DNA from: Laspinema sp. D2d
GTDB lineage: Bacteria > Cyanobacteriota > Cyanobacteriia > Cyanobacteriales > Laspinemataceae
NCBI RefSeq assembly: GCF_025370755.1
Contig: NZ_JAMXFC010000023.1
Coordinates: 1 to 64,000, forward strand
Length of the DNA: 64,000 nucleotides
Reading direction: 5' to 3'
Both the position numbers and the translations under genes were made by a program. Positions 1 to 9,686 of the stretch are shown here, one piece after another. A model generated the notes under the pieces. It saw only the letters and a program-made list of their open reading frames with translations, did not search any database and had not been told where the DNA came from. How positions within the stretch are numbered: position 1 is the stretch's first letter; every line of letters starts with the position of its first letter.

Positions 1-315
<315 letters not shown>

Positions 316-555
316 TAATTCTAAAGTTAGGTTCATTTCACTGAATGATTTCCTGTGACTTTAGGCTTTTCACTTTGAGTGATTGGCTATTTGGTCTAAA
401 AACTTGCGTTTTTTTGACGTTTAGTTTATAGTCTCTAGGTATAACCCTTTAGAGACTTCTGATTTCTTGACGAGACCAGGTTTCTATTGGCTTTCAAACT
501 CTTTAATTGTCTTGGTTCAGGCGCGACTCGGTTCGTTGCCTTTCCTCACCGCGCT
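316..555 (-). other. 16S rRNA leader with hairpin
   Basis: This is the transcribed leader between the predicted rRNA start site (near 554) and the 16S 5' end. A perfect 8-bp stem, AGTCTCTA (430-437) with TAGAGACT (450-457), lies in the middle. It could be part of a processing or antitermination structure; that role is inferred. No gene is seen here. Confidence 0.6.
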
Positions 556-560
556 TTACT

Positions 561-589
561 ACTTTAACTAACCCACCGGGGTTTGTCAA
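561..589 (-). promoter_or_regulatory. rRNA operon promoter
   Basis: On the minus strand a consensus -35 TTGACA (584-589) is followed after exactly 17 bases by TAAAGT (561-566). This is a strong sigma-70-type promoter reading toward the 16S gene, with a start site expected around 553-555. The spacing, the perfect -35 and the position about 240 bases before the 16S 5' end all agree. Confidence 0.8.
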
Positions 590-700
590 GCGTTTTTGAG
601 GATTTTTTTTGACTTTTTGGGAAAAAAGTCTGAAAGCCTTTCACGGGGAGAGTTTTAGGCGAGAATAAATAATGAACTTGCTTGCAGAGGAAAGCGAACC

Positions 701-1597
701 GTGAATTTTCAGTCTGTGATTGCCACGTTAAATCAGTTTTGGGCCGATCGCGGTTGTCTGATTGCCCAGCCCTACGATATCGAAAAAGGCGCAGGCACCA
801 TGAATCCCCATACCTTCTTAAGGGCGATCGGTCCCGAACCTTGGTCTGTAGCTTATGTGGAACCTTGCCGTCGTCCCACCGATGGCCGCTATGGCGAGAA
901 CCCCAACCGCTACCAACACTATTATCAGTACCAAGTCATCATCAAACCCTCCCCCAACAATATCCAAGATCTGTATCTGGATTCCCTGCGCGCTTTAGGA
1001 ATCCGTCCGGAAGACCGGGATATTCGCTTTGTGGAGGATAATTGGGAGTCTCCCACCCTAGGAGCTTGGGGCGTCGGCTGGGAAGTTTGGCTCGATGGCA
1101 TGGAGATTACCCAATTTACCTATTTCCAACAATGTGGGGGCATCGATTGCCGTCCCGTTTCCATCGAGATTACTTATGGACTGGAGCGCTTAACCATGTA
1201 TCTCCAGGAAAAAGATGCCTTCACCAAGATTAACTGGACCGATGAGGTGAGTTATGGAGATGTTCACCTGCAAGGAGAAGTAGAGCAGTGCGTCTATAAC
1301 TTCGAGGCATCTAATCCAGATTTACTGTTCAAGCTCTTTGCTCTCTATGAAGAAGAGGCGGAACAGCTAACAGCACGAGGATTGGTGGCTCCTACCCTGG
1401 ATTATGTCCTGAAGTGTTCTCATACCTTTAATCTATTAGATGCCAGAGGCGTGATTTCCGTAACGGAGCGGACTCGTTATATTGGGCGGATCCGCAATTT
1501 GGCGCGACGGGTGGCTCATCTGTATCTGGAGCAACGGGAGAAACTAGGGTTCCCGCTTCTGAAAGGTGACCCCTCTGATAATGCCTCGGCTGCCTAA
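701..1597 (+). CDS. glyQ: glycyl-tRNA synthetase alpha subunit
   Basis: 298 aa, the usual length for the alpha chain of the bacterial alpha2-beta2 glycyl-tRNA synthetase, which charges tRNA-Gly and needs the separately encoded GlyS. The protein is alignable end to end with GlyQ: N-terminal [20 protein letters not shown], the [16 protein letters not shown] segment that includes class II motif 2, and [11 protein letters not shown] near the middle. The start is GTG at 701, preceded by the Shine-Dalgarno-like GAGGAAAG. It faces away from the rRNA operon across a 145-base gap. glyS is not next to it. DUF4079 and comEC follow on the same strand with short gaps. Confidence 0.97.
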   Translation: MNFQSVIATLNQFWADRGCLIAQPYDIEKGAGTMNPHTFLRAIGPEPWSVAYVEPCRRPTDGRYGENPNRYQHYYQYQVIIKPSPNNIQDLYLDSLRALGIRPEDRDIRFVEDNWESPTLGAWGVGWEVWLDGMEITQFTYFQQCGGIDCRPVSIEITYGLERLTMYLQEKDAFTKINWTDEVSYGDVHLQGEVEQCVYNFEASNPDLLFKLFALYEEEAEQLTARGLVAPTLDYVLKCSHTFNLLDARGVISVTERTRYIGRIRNLARRVAHLYLEQREKLGFPLLKGDPSDNASAA

Positions 1598-1647
1598 GTG
1601 GGTTTAACCCGTGATATTGAATTAAAGAGTAAAGAATAGGAGAAGGA

Positions 1648-2124
1648 ATGATCGATCTGAGTGAAGTCCTCGAACCGATCGCCAGTCAGTTTCGCAGTTT
1701 GGGGCTACCTGAGCCGATTGTGCATTGGGGACATCCCCTCATGATGGGGATTGTGATATTTGTAATGGGTAGTTATGTCGGCTGGTCCGGATGGCGCGGA
1801 CGACTTGCACCGGATAAGGATGCCGCAATTAAGGCCCGCAGCGACCATCGCAAACTGGCCCCTTGGATGTTCTTATTTATGGCCCTCGGTTATACCGGAG
1901 GGGTTTTATCTTTGGTGATGCAACAACAGCCCATTTTAGAAAGCCCTCATTTCTGGACGGGTTCGATATTATTGGTGTTGTTAGCCCTGAATGGAGCGAT
2001 GTCTTTGGGATTTCAGGGCGATCGCCTCACCCTGCGGGTTGCTCATGCCTATTTAGGAACGGTGGCCCTTGGGCTCATGTTGGTTCATGCCTGGGTGGGA
2101 TTAAAACTGGGTCTATCTATATAG
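1648..2124 (+). CDS. DUF4079 family membrane protein
   Basis: 158-aa integral membrane protein of a family (DUF4079) found mainly in cyanobacteria and plastids; its function is not established. It has about four hydrophobic segments (roughly residues 30-48, 72-92, 102-120 and 132-152). Conserved histidines sit at the membrane edges: HWGHPLMMG near residue 27, DHRKLAPWMF near 66, SPHFWTG near 100, RVAHAYLG near 131 and LVHAWVG near 145. Paired histidines of this kind resemble haem-ligating helices such as cytochrome b561; that is inference. It starts 50 bases after glyQ and ends 16 bases before comEC, so the genes may be co-transcribed. Confidence 0.85.
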   Translation: MIDLSEVLEPIASQFRSLGLPEPIVHWGHPLMMGIVIFVMGSYVGWSGWRGRLAPDKDAAIKARSDHRKLAPWMFLFMALGYTGGVLSLVMQQQPILESPHFWTGSILLVLLALNGAMSLGFQGDRLTLRVAHAYLGTVALGLMLVHAWVGLKLGLSI

Positions 2125-2140
2125 AGGAAAGCGCAACCTG

Positions 2141-4498
2141 ATGACTTCTGCCCCTTTAGTGGTTCTGTGTTTAGCCTACATTTTAGGATTACTCTGCACC
2201 CGTTCTACCTGGGGAGGATTAGTGGTCCTGAGTTTGACAGGAGCGATCGCCGCCCTCCTGTTGCTGAAAGTACCATTTCCAAGACGCATCGAAGTCCTAA
2301 AAGCTGGGTTACAACCTAGAATTTGGCTAATTGCAGGAGCAATCGGGTTTCTAGCGACCCTCTATTTACCCCTGCGGCAGCCACAAATCGGCGTGAATGA
2401 TATCAGTCGGTTTGTGGCTACCTCAGAGGCCCCTTCTGGTGCGCAACTGGTGAATGTCTTCGGAAAAGTCGCCAGTGAAACCCGATTAACCCGCAGCAAC
2501 CGTATTCAATTCTGGTTTGAACCCAACCAAGTGATTGAACTTGTGGGGACTTCTGGAAGTGAAGGGAGCGATACTGCAAAAACCCAAACTGTTACCGGCA
2601 AGCTCTATGTCACGGTTCCCTTACTTCAAGGCACCGGGTTATATCCGGGTCAACGGGTGGAGGTAACGGGTCGATTGTACTTGCCTAAACCGGCAGCAAA
2701 TCCTGGAGGGTTTGACTTTCAGGCTTATTTGGCAAGAGAAGGGACTTTTGCTGGGTTAGCGGGACGGCAGGTGAATTTACGGACCAGCGATCGCCCCCAG
2801 AATTCCTGGGGAATGTGGCAACTCCGACGGCGGATTTTGCGTGCTCAAGTCCGGGGATTGGGAGTGCCAGAAGGCCCCGTCCTCAGTGCAATGGTGTTAG
2901 GAAGACGAGCGGTTGATCTGGGTCATGACATTCGCGAACGCTTCATACAAGTGGGTTTAGCCCATGTTCTAGCCGCTTCAGGATTTCATGTGGCAGTTAT
3001 TTTAGGATTGGTTCGAGCAGTCACCCGTCGTTTCTCTGAAAAAACTCAATTTGTTTATGGAGCGGTAGTTTTAATTATCTATGTGTTCGTAACGGGGGGT
3101 TCACCTTCGGTTTTACGAGCGGCATTAATGGGTTGCGCAGCATTACTGGCTCCTTTAATGCAGCGTCAGGTGAATGCTTTAGGGTCTCTGTTATTAGCAG
3201 CGACCTTTTTGCTACTCTGGAATCCCCTGTGGATTTGGGATTTAGGATTTCAACTTAGTTTTTTGGCAACTTTAGGATTGTTAGTCTCGACCCCACCCGT
3301 TTTAAAGCGGTTGGATTGGTTACCCCCGGCGATCGCCTCTTTGATTGCGGTACCGATCGCCGTGGCGGTATGGGTGCTACCTTTGCAACTCTATACCTTT
3401 GGGGTATTAGCTCCTTATAGTATCGGATTAAATATTCTGCTCTCGTTGCCTTTGGCGGGAATTACTCTGGGGGGATTTATCAGTGCGATCGCCGCTGCAA
3501 TCTGGCCGCTAGCGGGGACAGCGCTCGCGTGGTTGCTATATTATCCCCTGAAATTAACGATCGCCCTTGTCGAATTTGTCAGCCAATTACCTGGAAATTC
3601 CATTGCTACAGGAACCCTCTCGATTGTACAGGTCGTGCTCCTCTATGGAATCGTGGTATCAGTGTGGGTGATTCCTTGGTTGCATCAAAAACGGCGATGG
3701 CTATTGGGATTCCTGTTTGCGGTGGGTTTGGTAGTGGTGCCGGTATTATATGCTCAAACGACAGTCTTTCAGATTACAGCCCTGGCAACTCGTGGAGATC
3801 CGGTGTTGGTGGTTCAAGATCGCGGGAAAGCGATTGTGATCAACAGTGGAGATGATGCAACGGCACGATATGCGGTGTTACCTTTTCTGCGACAGCAGGG
3901 GGTAAATCAAATTGATTGGGCGATCGCCACCATGCCAGTGAATTACCGCAGTGGGTGGTATCAAGTCTTAGATAGTTTGCGAGTACGGCTGTTTTCTTCG
4001 CCGCCTACAGGCCCCTATCAGAATGGAGATCAGCCTTTACTAACGAATTTAAGCAATCGCAAAGGGTCCTATCATCCTTTACCAGTCGGACAAACCTTGG
4101 CAGTGGGAACAACGGGAGTTCAGGTGGTGAGTCTGAAGCCGCCGGTGGTACAGTTCCAAATTCGCAATCAGATGTGGTTTTTACTGGGGGATTTGAATCC
4201 TTCAGAACAAAGCCGTTTAGTCACAGCGGGTTCGTTGCTGGAGGTAAAGAATGGGGAGTCACCGTTGCGGGTGTTGTGGTGGTCCGGGGAACAGTTGGCT
4301 CCTTATTTAGTTGAGGCCCTGCAACCGTCGGTAGCGATCGCCTCCAACGATGCGATCGACCCACAGACGGAACGATTACTGCGACAACGGAATACTCAAA
4401 TTTATGCGATCGGTCGGGAAGGGGCAATTCAGTGGAATTCCCGGGATGGGTTTGAATCAACCTTGGATCCTCTGGATAATGAAAATCTTTTCCTCTAG
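2141..4498 (+). CDS. comEC: ComEC/Rec2-type DNA uptake channel
   Basis: 785 aa. An N-terminal region with DUF4131-type membrane helices and an OB-like soluble part (about residues 60-220) is followed by the Competence domain. That domain carries GLAHVLAASGFHVAVILGL, the family signature, near residue 270, and then many transmembrane helices to about residue 540. ComEC forms the inner-membrane channel for transforming single-stranded DNA. The C-terminal part (about 550-780) aligns in position with the metallo-beta-lactamase domain, but I cannot find the HxHxDH zinc motif: where it is expected the sequence reads IATMPVNYRSGW. The domain therefore looks catalytically dead. It starts 16 bases after the DUF4079 gene. 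Confidence 0.93.
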   Translation: MTSAPLVVLCLAYILGLLCTRSTWGGLVVLSLTGAIAALLLLKVPFPRRIEVLKAGLQPRIWLIAGAIGFLATLYLPLRQPQIGVNDISRFVATSEAPSGAQLVNVFGKVASETRLTRSNRIQFWFEPNQVIELVGTSGSEGSDTAKTQTVTGKLYVTVPLLQGTGLYPGQRVEVTGRLYLPKPAANPGGFDFQAYLAREGTFAGLAGRQVNLRTSDRPQNSWGMWQLRRRILRAQVRGLGVPEGPVLSAMVLGRRAVDLGHDIRERFIQVGLAHVLAASGFHVAVILGLVRAVTRRFSEKTQFVYGAVVLIIYVFVTGGSPSVLRAALMGCAALLAPLMQRQVNALGSLLLAATFLLLWNPLWIWDLGFQLSFLATLGLLVSTPPVLKRLDWLPPAIASLIAVPIAVAVWVLPLQLYTFGVLAPYSIGLNILLSLPLAGITLGGFISAIAAAIWPLAGTALAWLLYYPLKLTIALVEFVSQLPGNSIATGTLSIVQVVLLYGIVVSVWVIPWLHQKRRWLLGFLFAVGLVVVPVLYAQTTVFQITALATRGDPVLVVQDRGKAIVINSGDDATARYAVLPFLRQQGVNQIDWAIATMPVNYRSGWYQVLDSLRVRLFSSPPTGPYQNGDQPLLTNLSNRKGSYHPLPVGQTLAVGTTGVQVVSLKPPVVQFQIRNQMWFLLGDLNPSEQSRLVTAGSLLEVKNGESPLRVLWWSGEQLAPYLVEALQPSVAIASNDAIDPQTERLLRQRNTQIYAIGREGAIQWNSRDGFESTLDPLDNENLFL

Positions 4499-4538
4499 GG
4501 CTTCCCAAAGCGGGGGAGATAGGGTAACATGAGCAATT

Positions 4539-4625
4539 GGAGAGGTGGCAGAGCGGTTGAATGCGGCAGACTCGAAATCTGTTATGGTGTCACAGCCATC
4601 GGGGGTTCGAATCCCCCCCTCTCCG
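4539..4625 (+). tRNA. tRNA-Ser(CGA)
   Basis: 87-nt class II tRNA with a long variable arm. The acceptor GGAGAGG (4539-4545) pairs with CCTCTCC (4618-4624), and the discriminator is G at 4625. The anticodon stem GCAGA/TCTGT encloses the loop CTCGAAA, giving anticodon CGA (4573-4575), which reads the serine codon UCG. The T-loop is GTTCGAATC. CCA is not encoded. It lies 41 bases after comEC. Confidence 0.97.
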
Positions 4626-4734
4626 TTTCTAAATTTTATTACCTATTTCAGGTTGATGATGGCTGATTTTTGGGTCAGCCAAGGTTGACCAGATTTATCG
4701 GCAGATGAGCGATTAGCGCTCGCCCTCTGAAAAT

Positions 4735-4998
4735 CTATCCCCCTGATTCGAGACTATCTTGTCAAACAGCTGATCGCCAGTCGCCTCGATGCCGCAGATG
4801 CAGATAATCCCATGTATCGGGGAGGAATTGCCCTCGCGGGGGCGAATGTTTGGAACCAGGGAGGCACACTCCTTAAACCGGGGACTAGGACCGGCTGAAG
4901 CCCTTAAACACGCTCCGGTTGAGGTTCGCGCAGTGACACCAGGGGAACTGCGATAGTGGCAAATAGGACGAGAGATTTTGCACGAATTAAACGGCGAT
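4735..4998 (+). pseudogene. Frameshifted remnant of an unrecognised gene
   Basis: Two plus-strand frames join into one plausible protein piece if a frameshift near 4885 and one in-frame stop are ignored: ...DYLVKQLIASRLDAA..., NPMYRGGIALAGANVW, then LGPAEALKHAPVEVRAV and WQIGREILHELNG. The run NPMYRGGIALAGANVW loosely recalls the block NPLLRSGLALAGAN seen in cyanobacterial CHAT-domain proteins, but the rest does not follow that family as I know it, so I give no identity. No start codon or ribosome binding site is visible. It runs head-on into the Uma2 remnant on the other strand. Confidence 0.35.
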
Positions 4999-4999
4999 T

Positions 5000-5372
5000 A
5001 TGACGACTTGGGGGGGGATATTATCTTCTTTCCATTGCAGATAAGACCCGCGTTTTCCTTTAGGGTAGCCAAAGGCTACCATTACCTCTCGGGCGACTCT
5101 GAGTTTATTGTTGCCTTCTCCAGGATACCAGAGTAAGTCTCCGGCGACAAATACGTTAGGGTCTTCTTTAAACCGGGCATCAATTCATCCTTATGATACT
5201 AGAGTAAGTTTCCGGCGACAAATACGTTAGGGTCTTCTTTAAACCGGGCGTCAATTCCTCCTTGAATTGTCACAATTCATCGGAATTGTTCGGTGTTATC
5301 TGCCATCGGTTGACTATCGCTTTCGGGGTAGATGATTGAGGATTTTGGAATAGTTGTAGTTTCTGTACCCAT
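5000..5372 (-). pseudogene. Uma2-family (DUF820) endonuclease, 5' fragment, broken
   Basis: From an ATG at 5370-5372, with GGAGGCAAC as ribosome binding site, the minus strand reads IIYPESDSQPMADNTEQFR, then a stop in place of the family's W, then IVTIQGG, DPNVFVAG and, after a frame change, GKRGSYLQWKEDNIPPQVV. These are the successive conserved N-terminal blocks of Uma2-like PD-(D/E)XK proteins, abundant in cyanobacteria. The gene is destroyed by a nonsense codon, a 71-bp tandem duplication that shifts the frame, and loss of everything after PPQVV, including most of the nuclease core. Confidence 0.75.
5124..5263. repeat. 71-bp tandem duplication inside the Uma2 remnant
   Basis: The block starting GATACCAGAGTAAG at 5124 recurs from 5195 (GATACTAGAGTAAG). 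The copies match over nearly their whole length with a handful of substitutions; both contain CGACAAATACGTTAGGGTC. The period of 71 is not a multiple of three, so the duplication itself breaks the reading frame. Confidence 0.85.
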
Positions 5373-6166
5373 TGTTGCCTCCGTGGGATGTTTTGGCTAG
5401 AGTCAATTATTAAAAGTATGGAAGTTTGAGCTATTTTTTAGGATTTCTATAATCAATTGATTATATCAAAATCCTCTCTTTTTTAAGGGCCAAAAGGGGA
5501 GTAACCCAAGGGATATGACGGGCTAGAAAAAGGGGATAGGTTCGGGGAAGCTGTGGAGTAGGGATGGGAAATTGAGAAAGGCGAATGGTTTTTTCTACAC
5601 TGTAATTTATGCTGTAATTTATAATGAATGGTTGGGAATGGTTAGGGTGGGTTGGTTTGAAAGAGTTGAACTGGATGGGGGACCGATCGCCCGTGTAAAT
5701 CTAATCCCTCGTTTGACCCTAGATCGGACTAAACCTGTGACCGATCGCCTCTGCAATTTGCTGAATTTTGGGGCATCCCCTTGAGAATTGGACTATAATT
5801 CGGCAATAAGTGATGGGGATCACGGATAAAGCGGATGGGGATCACTTCCTCCTGTGGCGTTTTAAGGGATGATTTTAATGGAGGAAAGAGAATAACTTCT
5901 CTCGATTCTACCCGATGAGTTCCTGGTAACGCAATGGGTTTTTACTCAAAAAGATGGTTTTTTTTTGATGAGCTGTAGCCAGGAGGCGATCGCCAGGTGA
6001 AAATTTCCCCAGTCCTAGGGTGCAAGTGCATTTTATTGATCGGTGTGAAAGACAAAACCGCGATTCTCAAATACTGTAACTCAGTTTTCCCCTAATTCTT
6101 CAAATTTTTCTGTTTTTTTAGTTTCCTGTTTTTTCTAGTCCCACCATTTAACCGAGAGGGTTTAAG
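5373..6166. other. Gene-free stretch, about 790 bases
   Basis: No supportable gene. A 70-codon open frame (5572-5784) has no ribosome binding site and no recognisable motif. The stretch is AT-rich in part, with a few HIP1-like GCGATCGCC sites. It probably continues the decayed zone that begins after tRNA-Ser. Confidence 0.5.
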
Positions 6167-6352
6167 ATGCAGACACTTCAAGCGATTCGATGCCCTAATT
6201 GTGGAAATCTCGCGGAACGGTATTATTTTTCAAAACGAGATTTTAGTCAGACCCAATGTCCGAGTTGTGATTATTTGATGGTGAGTTGTGTGAGCACGGG
6301 TCGCGTTGTGGAGGCTTATGCTCCCGGGCTTTCGATTCGTCGGTCACATTAA
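6167..6352 (+). CDS. Small zinc-ribbon protein
   Basis: 61 aa with two CxxC knuckles: CPNCG (residues 9-13) and CPSCDYL (31-37), typical of a single zinc ribbon. Short homologues with the ending GRVVEAYAPG are common in cyanobacteria. They are sometimes labelled as PriA-like in databases, but this protein is far too small to be the PriA helicase; only a zinc-ribbon resemblance is justified. It starts at ATG with GAGAGGGTTTAAG upstream and is followed by a strong hairpin terminator at 6412-6448. The function is unknown. Confidence 0.75.
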   Translation: MQTLQAIRCPNCGNLAERYYFSKRDFSQTQCPSCDYLMVSCVSTGRVVEAYAPGLSIRRSH

Positions 6353-6411
6353 TTTATAAAATCCCATCGGTTAATTCTCTCTTCCTTACTAACATTCTTG
6401 CTGCTTAATTC

Positions 6412-6448
6412 AGGCGATCGCAATTCAAAACGCGATCGCCTATTTTTT
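6412..6448 (+). terminator. Terminator built from two HIP1 octamers
   Basis: A perfect 10-bp stem, AGGCGATCGC (6412-6421) with GCGATCGCCT (6432-6441), has a 10-base loop and is followed by ATTTTTT. Each arm contains one GCGATCGC octamer. It ends transcription of the zinc-ribbon gene. The T-run overlaps the stop codon of the convergent rlmN (6447-6449). Confidence 0.8.
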
Positions 6449-7541
6449 AGGCTTTTGAGGCCCTCAGTTGACCACAAGCTGCATCGGCTTCTAATCCGCG
6501 AGAATAGCGGACACTGACTGCAATATGCCGCTTTTCTAACGCTTCTACAAAGGCTTGCACCCGCAGGCGATCGGGTCGTTTAAAGTCTACTTCTTGAATC
6601 GGGTTATAGGGAATCAAGTTAACATGACTTTGGAACCCGCGCAATAAACTCGCCAATTCTTCAGCATTTTCAGGGCGATCGTTAAATTCGGCGAGTAAGA
6701 TATATTCAAAGGTCACTCGGCGTCCGGAAATTTTTACATACTCCCGACAATCGGCGATAATTTTTTCGATGGGATATCCTCCTGCATTAGGAATCAGTTT
6801 TTCCCGCAGTTTTTGATTGGAGGCATGAAGGCTGACGGCGAGGGTAAATTGACCGCGATGTTTGGCGAGTTGGGGGATGCGATCGCGAATGCCAACGGTG
6901 GAAACGGTGATGCACCGTTGACCAATTCCGATATCTTCATTGATGGATCGCACTGCTGCTAATACATTTTCAGTATTGAGTAACGGTTCTCCCATTCCCA
7001 TAAACACAATATGACTCACTCGGCGTCCAAAGTCTTCCTGCACCGTTAAGACTTGATCGACAATTTCATGAGTTGCCAAATTGCGAGTAAATCCGCCTTT
7101 TCCAGTGGCACAAAAGTCACAACCCATTGGACATCCCACTTGAGAAGAAACGCAAACCGTGAGGCGTTTTTCCGTGGGAATTCCGACAGCTTCAATGATT
7201 TGACCATCTGTTAATTGCAGTAAATATTTAATCGTGCCATCGGATGCAATGGACTTGTGAGAAATGGTCGATCGCCCGAGGGGATAGTCGGCAAGTTGTT
7301 CACGCCACTGTTTGGAAAATACCGTAATGTCAGCCAGCGATCGTGCGCCTTTGTCATAAATCCAGTTATGCAGTTGTTTTCCCCGATAGCCAGGTTGCTG
7401 TTGCTGTTGCACCCATTCGGTTAACTCCGGTAATGAGAGTCCCAATAGGGGTTTTTTCTCCGGGGAAGATTTTCCGGGTTTGGCTTGTTCCACTGTTTCT
7501 GTGGCGGGTTGTTCAGCGGTAGGTTGAGGGTTAGTCGTCAT
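6447..7541 (-). CDS. rlmN: 23S rRNA/tRNA adenine C2-methyltransferase
   Basis: 364 aa from ATG at 7541; an upstream in-frame start at 7610 would add 23 unconserved residues. RlmN is a radical-SAM enzyme that makes 2-methyladenosine at 23S rRNA A2503 and in some tRNAs. The [4Fe-4S] motif is C137-x3-C141-x2-C144 ([12 protein letters not shown]). The methyl-carrying cysteine is C356 near the C-terminus (EADAACGQL). [10 protein letters not shown] is the usual SAM-binding stretch. A low-complexity N-terminus (proline, glutamate and lysine-rich, about 30 residues) precedes the core. Confidence 0.95.
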   Translation of the reverse strand: MTTNPQPTAEQPATETVEQAKPGKSSPEKKPLLGLSLPELTEWVQQQQQPGYRGKQLHNWIYDKGARSLADITVFSKQWREQLADYPLGRSTISHKSIASDGTIKYLLQLTDGQIIEAVGIPTEKRLTVCVSSQVGCPMGCDFCATGKGGFTRNLATHEIVDQVLTVQEDFGRRVSHIVFMGMGEPLLNTENVLAAVRSINEDIGIGQRCITVSTVGIRDRIPQLAKHRGQFTLAVSLHASNQKLREKLIPNAGGYPIEKIIADCREYVKISGRRVTFEYILLAEFNDRPENAEELASLLRGFQSHVNLIPYNPIQEVDFKRPDRLRVQAFVEALEKRHIAVSVRYSRGLEADAACGQLRASKA

Positions 7542-7828
7542 GATAGATACAACTCTAAAGGTAGGGGGTCTAGGCGATCGGGATTTGTGGGTAATACAGG
7601 TGTAGAACAATTTCGTGCAGGTTCTAGGCGGCAGAAAGCACCAGGGATAGTCAGTTCCCTTAACCCCTGCTTTAGTTTAGCAACTCGGTGAACGGGAAAT
7701 TGCCGCCACAATTGATCCAAGGTAGAGGGTCCAGAGGGGATGAATGGGGCCAGGGAGGGAGACGATCCCACTTCTTAATTGTATGACTCCAGGGCCTTAG
7801 ACTCGCGATATAAAGTCGGTTGAGGGTC

Positions 7829-9544
7829 CTATCGCTCTAATCCGGTCCCAAAGCCATAGCTGGTACTGGTACTGGGATCGGGAAAGGGCAGTAACTGGCG
7901 TTCTTTCTCTGCTGGTTCCGGATTTCTACCCAGGAGAAAATAAGTTTTCATCTCTCCTTTTCCTTTAATCATAATGGAACCGCGTTCTTCAAACTGATAG
8001 GATGTTTGTAACAATTGATAAGTATCTTCGCTAACTTGAATTGAGCCAGGTAAACCGTGAGATTCCATCCGACTGGCAATATTGACCGCATCCCCCCAAA
8101 GGTCATAGATAAATTTTTTCTGCCCGATTACTCCAGCAACAACTGAGCCGGTGTTAATGCCAATTCTAATATTAATATTCTCCTGATGATTTTGATTGAA
8201 CTGACCGATCGCCTGTTGCATATCTAGGGCCATTTCAGCCACATCTAGGGCACAATCGGCTTTGGGTTCAGGAAGTCCGCCCACGAGCATATAAGCATCG
8301 CCAATAGTTTTAATTTTTTCTAAGCCATGTAAATCCGCAAGGCGGTCAAATTCAGAAAAAATTTCGTTGAGGAGGGTCACCAATTCCCGGGGAGAAATGC
8401 GGGAGGAGAGATTTGTAAAGCCGACAATATCTGCAAATAAAACCGTGACATCGGTAAACTGATCGGCAATGGTAGTGGGTTCTTCTTTGAGGCGATCGGC
8501 GATAGTTTTGGGTAAAATATTCAGTAGGAGACTTTCCGATTTAGCTTGTTCGATTTCTAATTGCTTTAAGGCATAGACAAATTCCTGAGCGATCGCACTG
8601 GCAAAAACTAGGGCTAATAACAACGCCGCCACTAGCAATCCCGTGGCTGCCTGACTGGTTTGATTAATGCGGTATTCCCCCCGCTGAACTTCTTGGCGGG
8701 CGATTTCCAGCAATTGAGCAGAGAGTTCACTGGCTTGGCGATCAAACTGGGAAATTTGGGCCCGAATTTCCAGATCTAAGCGGATAATTTGTTGGGCAAG
8801 AACTTGATAATCCTTGAGGGCATTGAGGGCGTTCAATTGCCGTTCTAAACTTAAGTTAGGGGACTGCCGAATCGCGGTTTGTAACTGCTCAATCGCTTGA
8901 TACAGGGCAGCACGTTCGGGATTTTGGCGATCGCTGAGATACTCTTGTTCCCGGGATTGCAGTTGCTGATATAACTCCATCAAGTCTGGATCATCAGCCA
9001 ATTGGAGAATATCTCCTACTCGTTGGGAATTTTGCTGTAAACGAGCGAGTATTCCCGTTTCATCCATCCCCAACTCCCCCACCACTCCCACAGCTTCTCG
9101 AAAGCTACTGGCGTACTGTTGTACCATTTCTTCATAAGAAACAACCGCTGGATTGCTCTGACGTAAGGTGGCACTGACTTGATCCGTTGCGAGTAACGAT
9201 TGCAAGAGATCACTAATCAACAGTACCATGTCAATTTGTTCTCCATAAGCTCTCGCATATTCCTCCCTCGCATCTAAAAACCCAGTTTTTGACCACTGTT
9301 CAAAAAAGTCACGTTCTAGGCGACGGGCTTGATCTAAAGCATCGTTCATTTCAAACACCAATCGTTGGAGTTTAATACTACTAACAATGGTGGCTTGAGT
9401 TTCAGTTCGCACAAAGTTCAGCGACAGCCATCCTGTTGTTGCCACCCCTCCCAAAATTAACATTAGCCCGATGAAAGCCGAGCTAAATTTAGCGGTAATA
9501 TTTAGACTGCGCCAGGATTGATTTAACCCGTGCCATTTCTTCAT
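7829..9544 (-). CDS. Membrane-bound class III adenylate cyclase
   Basis: 571 aa. A membrane segment near residues 22-44, a long helical periplasmic sensor region (about 45-295, rich in E, Q and R), a second membrane segment (about 300-322), a short linker and a class III cyclase domain (about 366-545). Catalytic residues are present: metal-binding D372 (FADIVG) and D416 (GDAYM), the adenine-selecting Lys in EKIKTIGD with its partner D481 (DLWGD), and N488/R492 (NIASR). These indicate ATP rather than GTP as substrate. It should sense an external or membrane signal and make cAMP. It is the last gene of a minus-strand run that begins with a cyclic-nucleotide-binding kinase. Confidence 0.92.
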   Translation of the reverse strand: MKKWHGLNQSWRSLNITAKFSSAFIGLMLILGGVATTGWLSLNFVRTETQATIVSSIKLQRLVFEMNDALDQARRLERDFFEQWSKTGFLDAREEYARAYGEQIDMVLLISDLLQSLLATDQVSATLRQSNPAVVSYEEMVQQYASSFREAVGVVGELGMDETGILARLQQNSQRVGDILQLADDPDLMELYQQLQSREQEYLSDRQNPERAALYQAIEQLQTAIRQSPNLSLERQLNALNALKDYQVLAQQIIRLDLEIRAQISQFDRQASELSAQLLEIARQEVQRGEYRINQTSQAATGLLVAALLLALVFASAIAQEFVYALKQLEIEQAKSESLLLNILPKTIADRLKEEPTTIADQFTDVTVLFADIVGFTNLSSRISPRELVTLLNEIFSEFDRLADLHGLEKIKTIGDAYMLVGGLPEPKADCALDVAEMALDMQQAIGQFNQNHQENINIRIGINTGSVVAGVIGQKKFIYDLWGDAVNIASRMESHGLPGSIQVSEDTYQLLQTSYQFEERGSIMIKGKGEMKTYFLLGRNPEPAEKERQLLPFPDPSTSTSYGFGTGLER

Positions 9545-9686
9545 AAAATTCCCTGAAATTCCGGTTCAACATCAACAGATTCTTGAGTTTTTAGTAGATG
9601 CACCCAATAAGCCTTCTGAGCGTCTGACGGAATATAGATGCACCGTGTTCTGATGAAGAAACGGCAAAGATTGTCAGCCAAACCGC

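Noticed and set aside
5572-5784. 70-codon open frame in the decayed zone
   Set aside because: No ribosome binding site, no motif, composition like the surrounding non-coding DNA.
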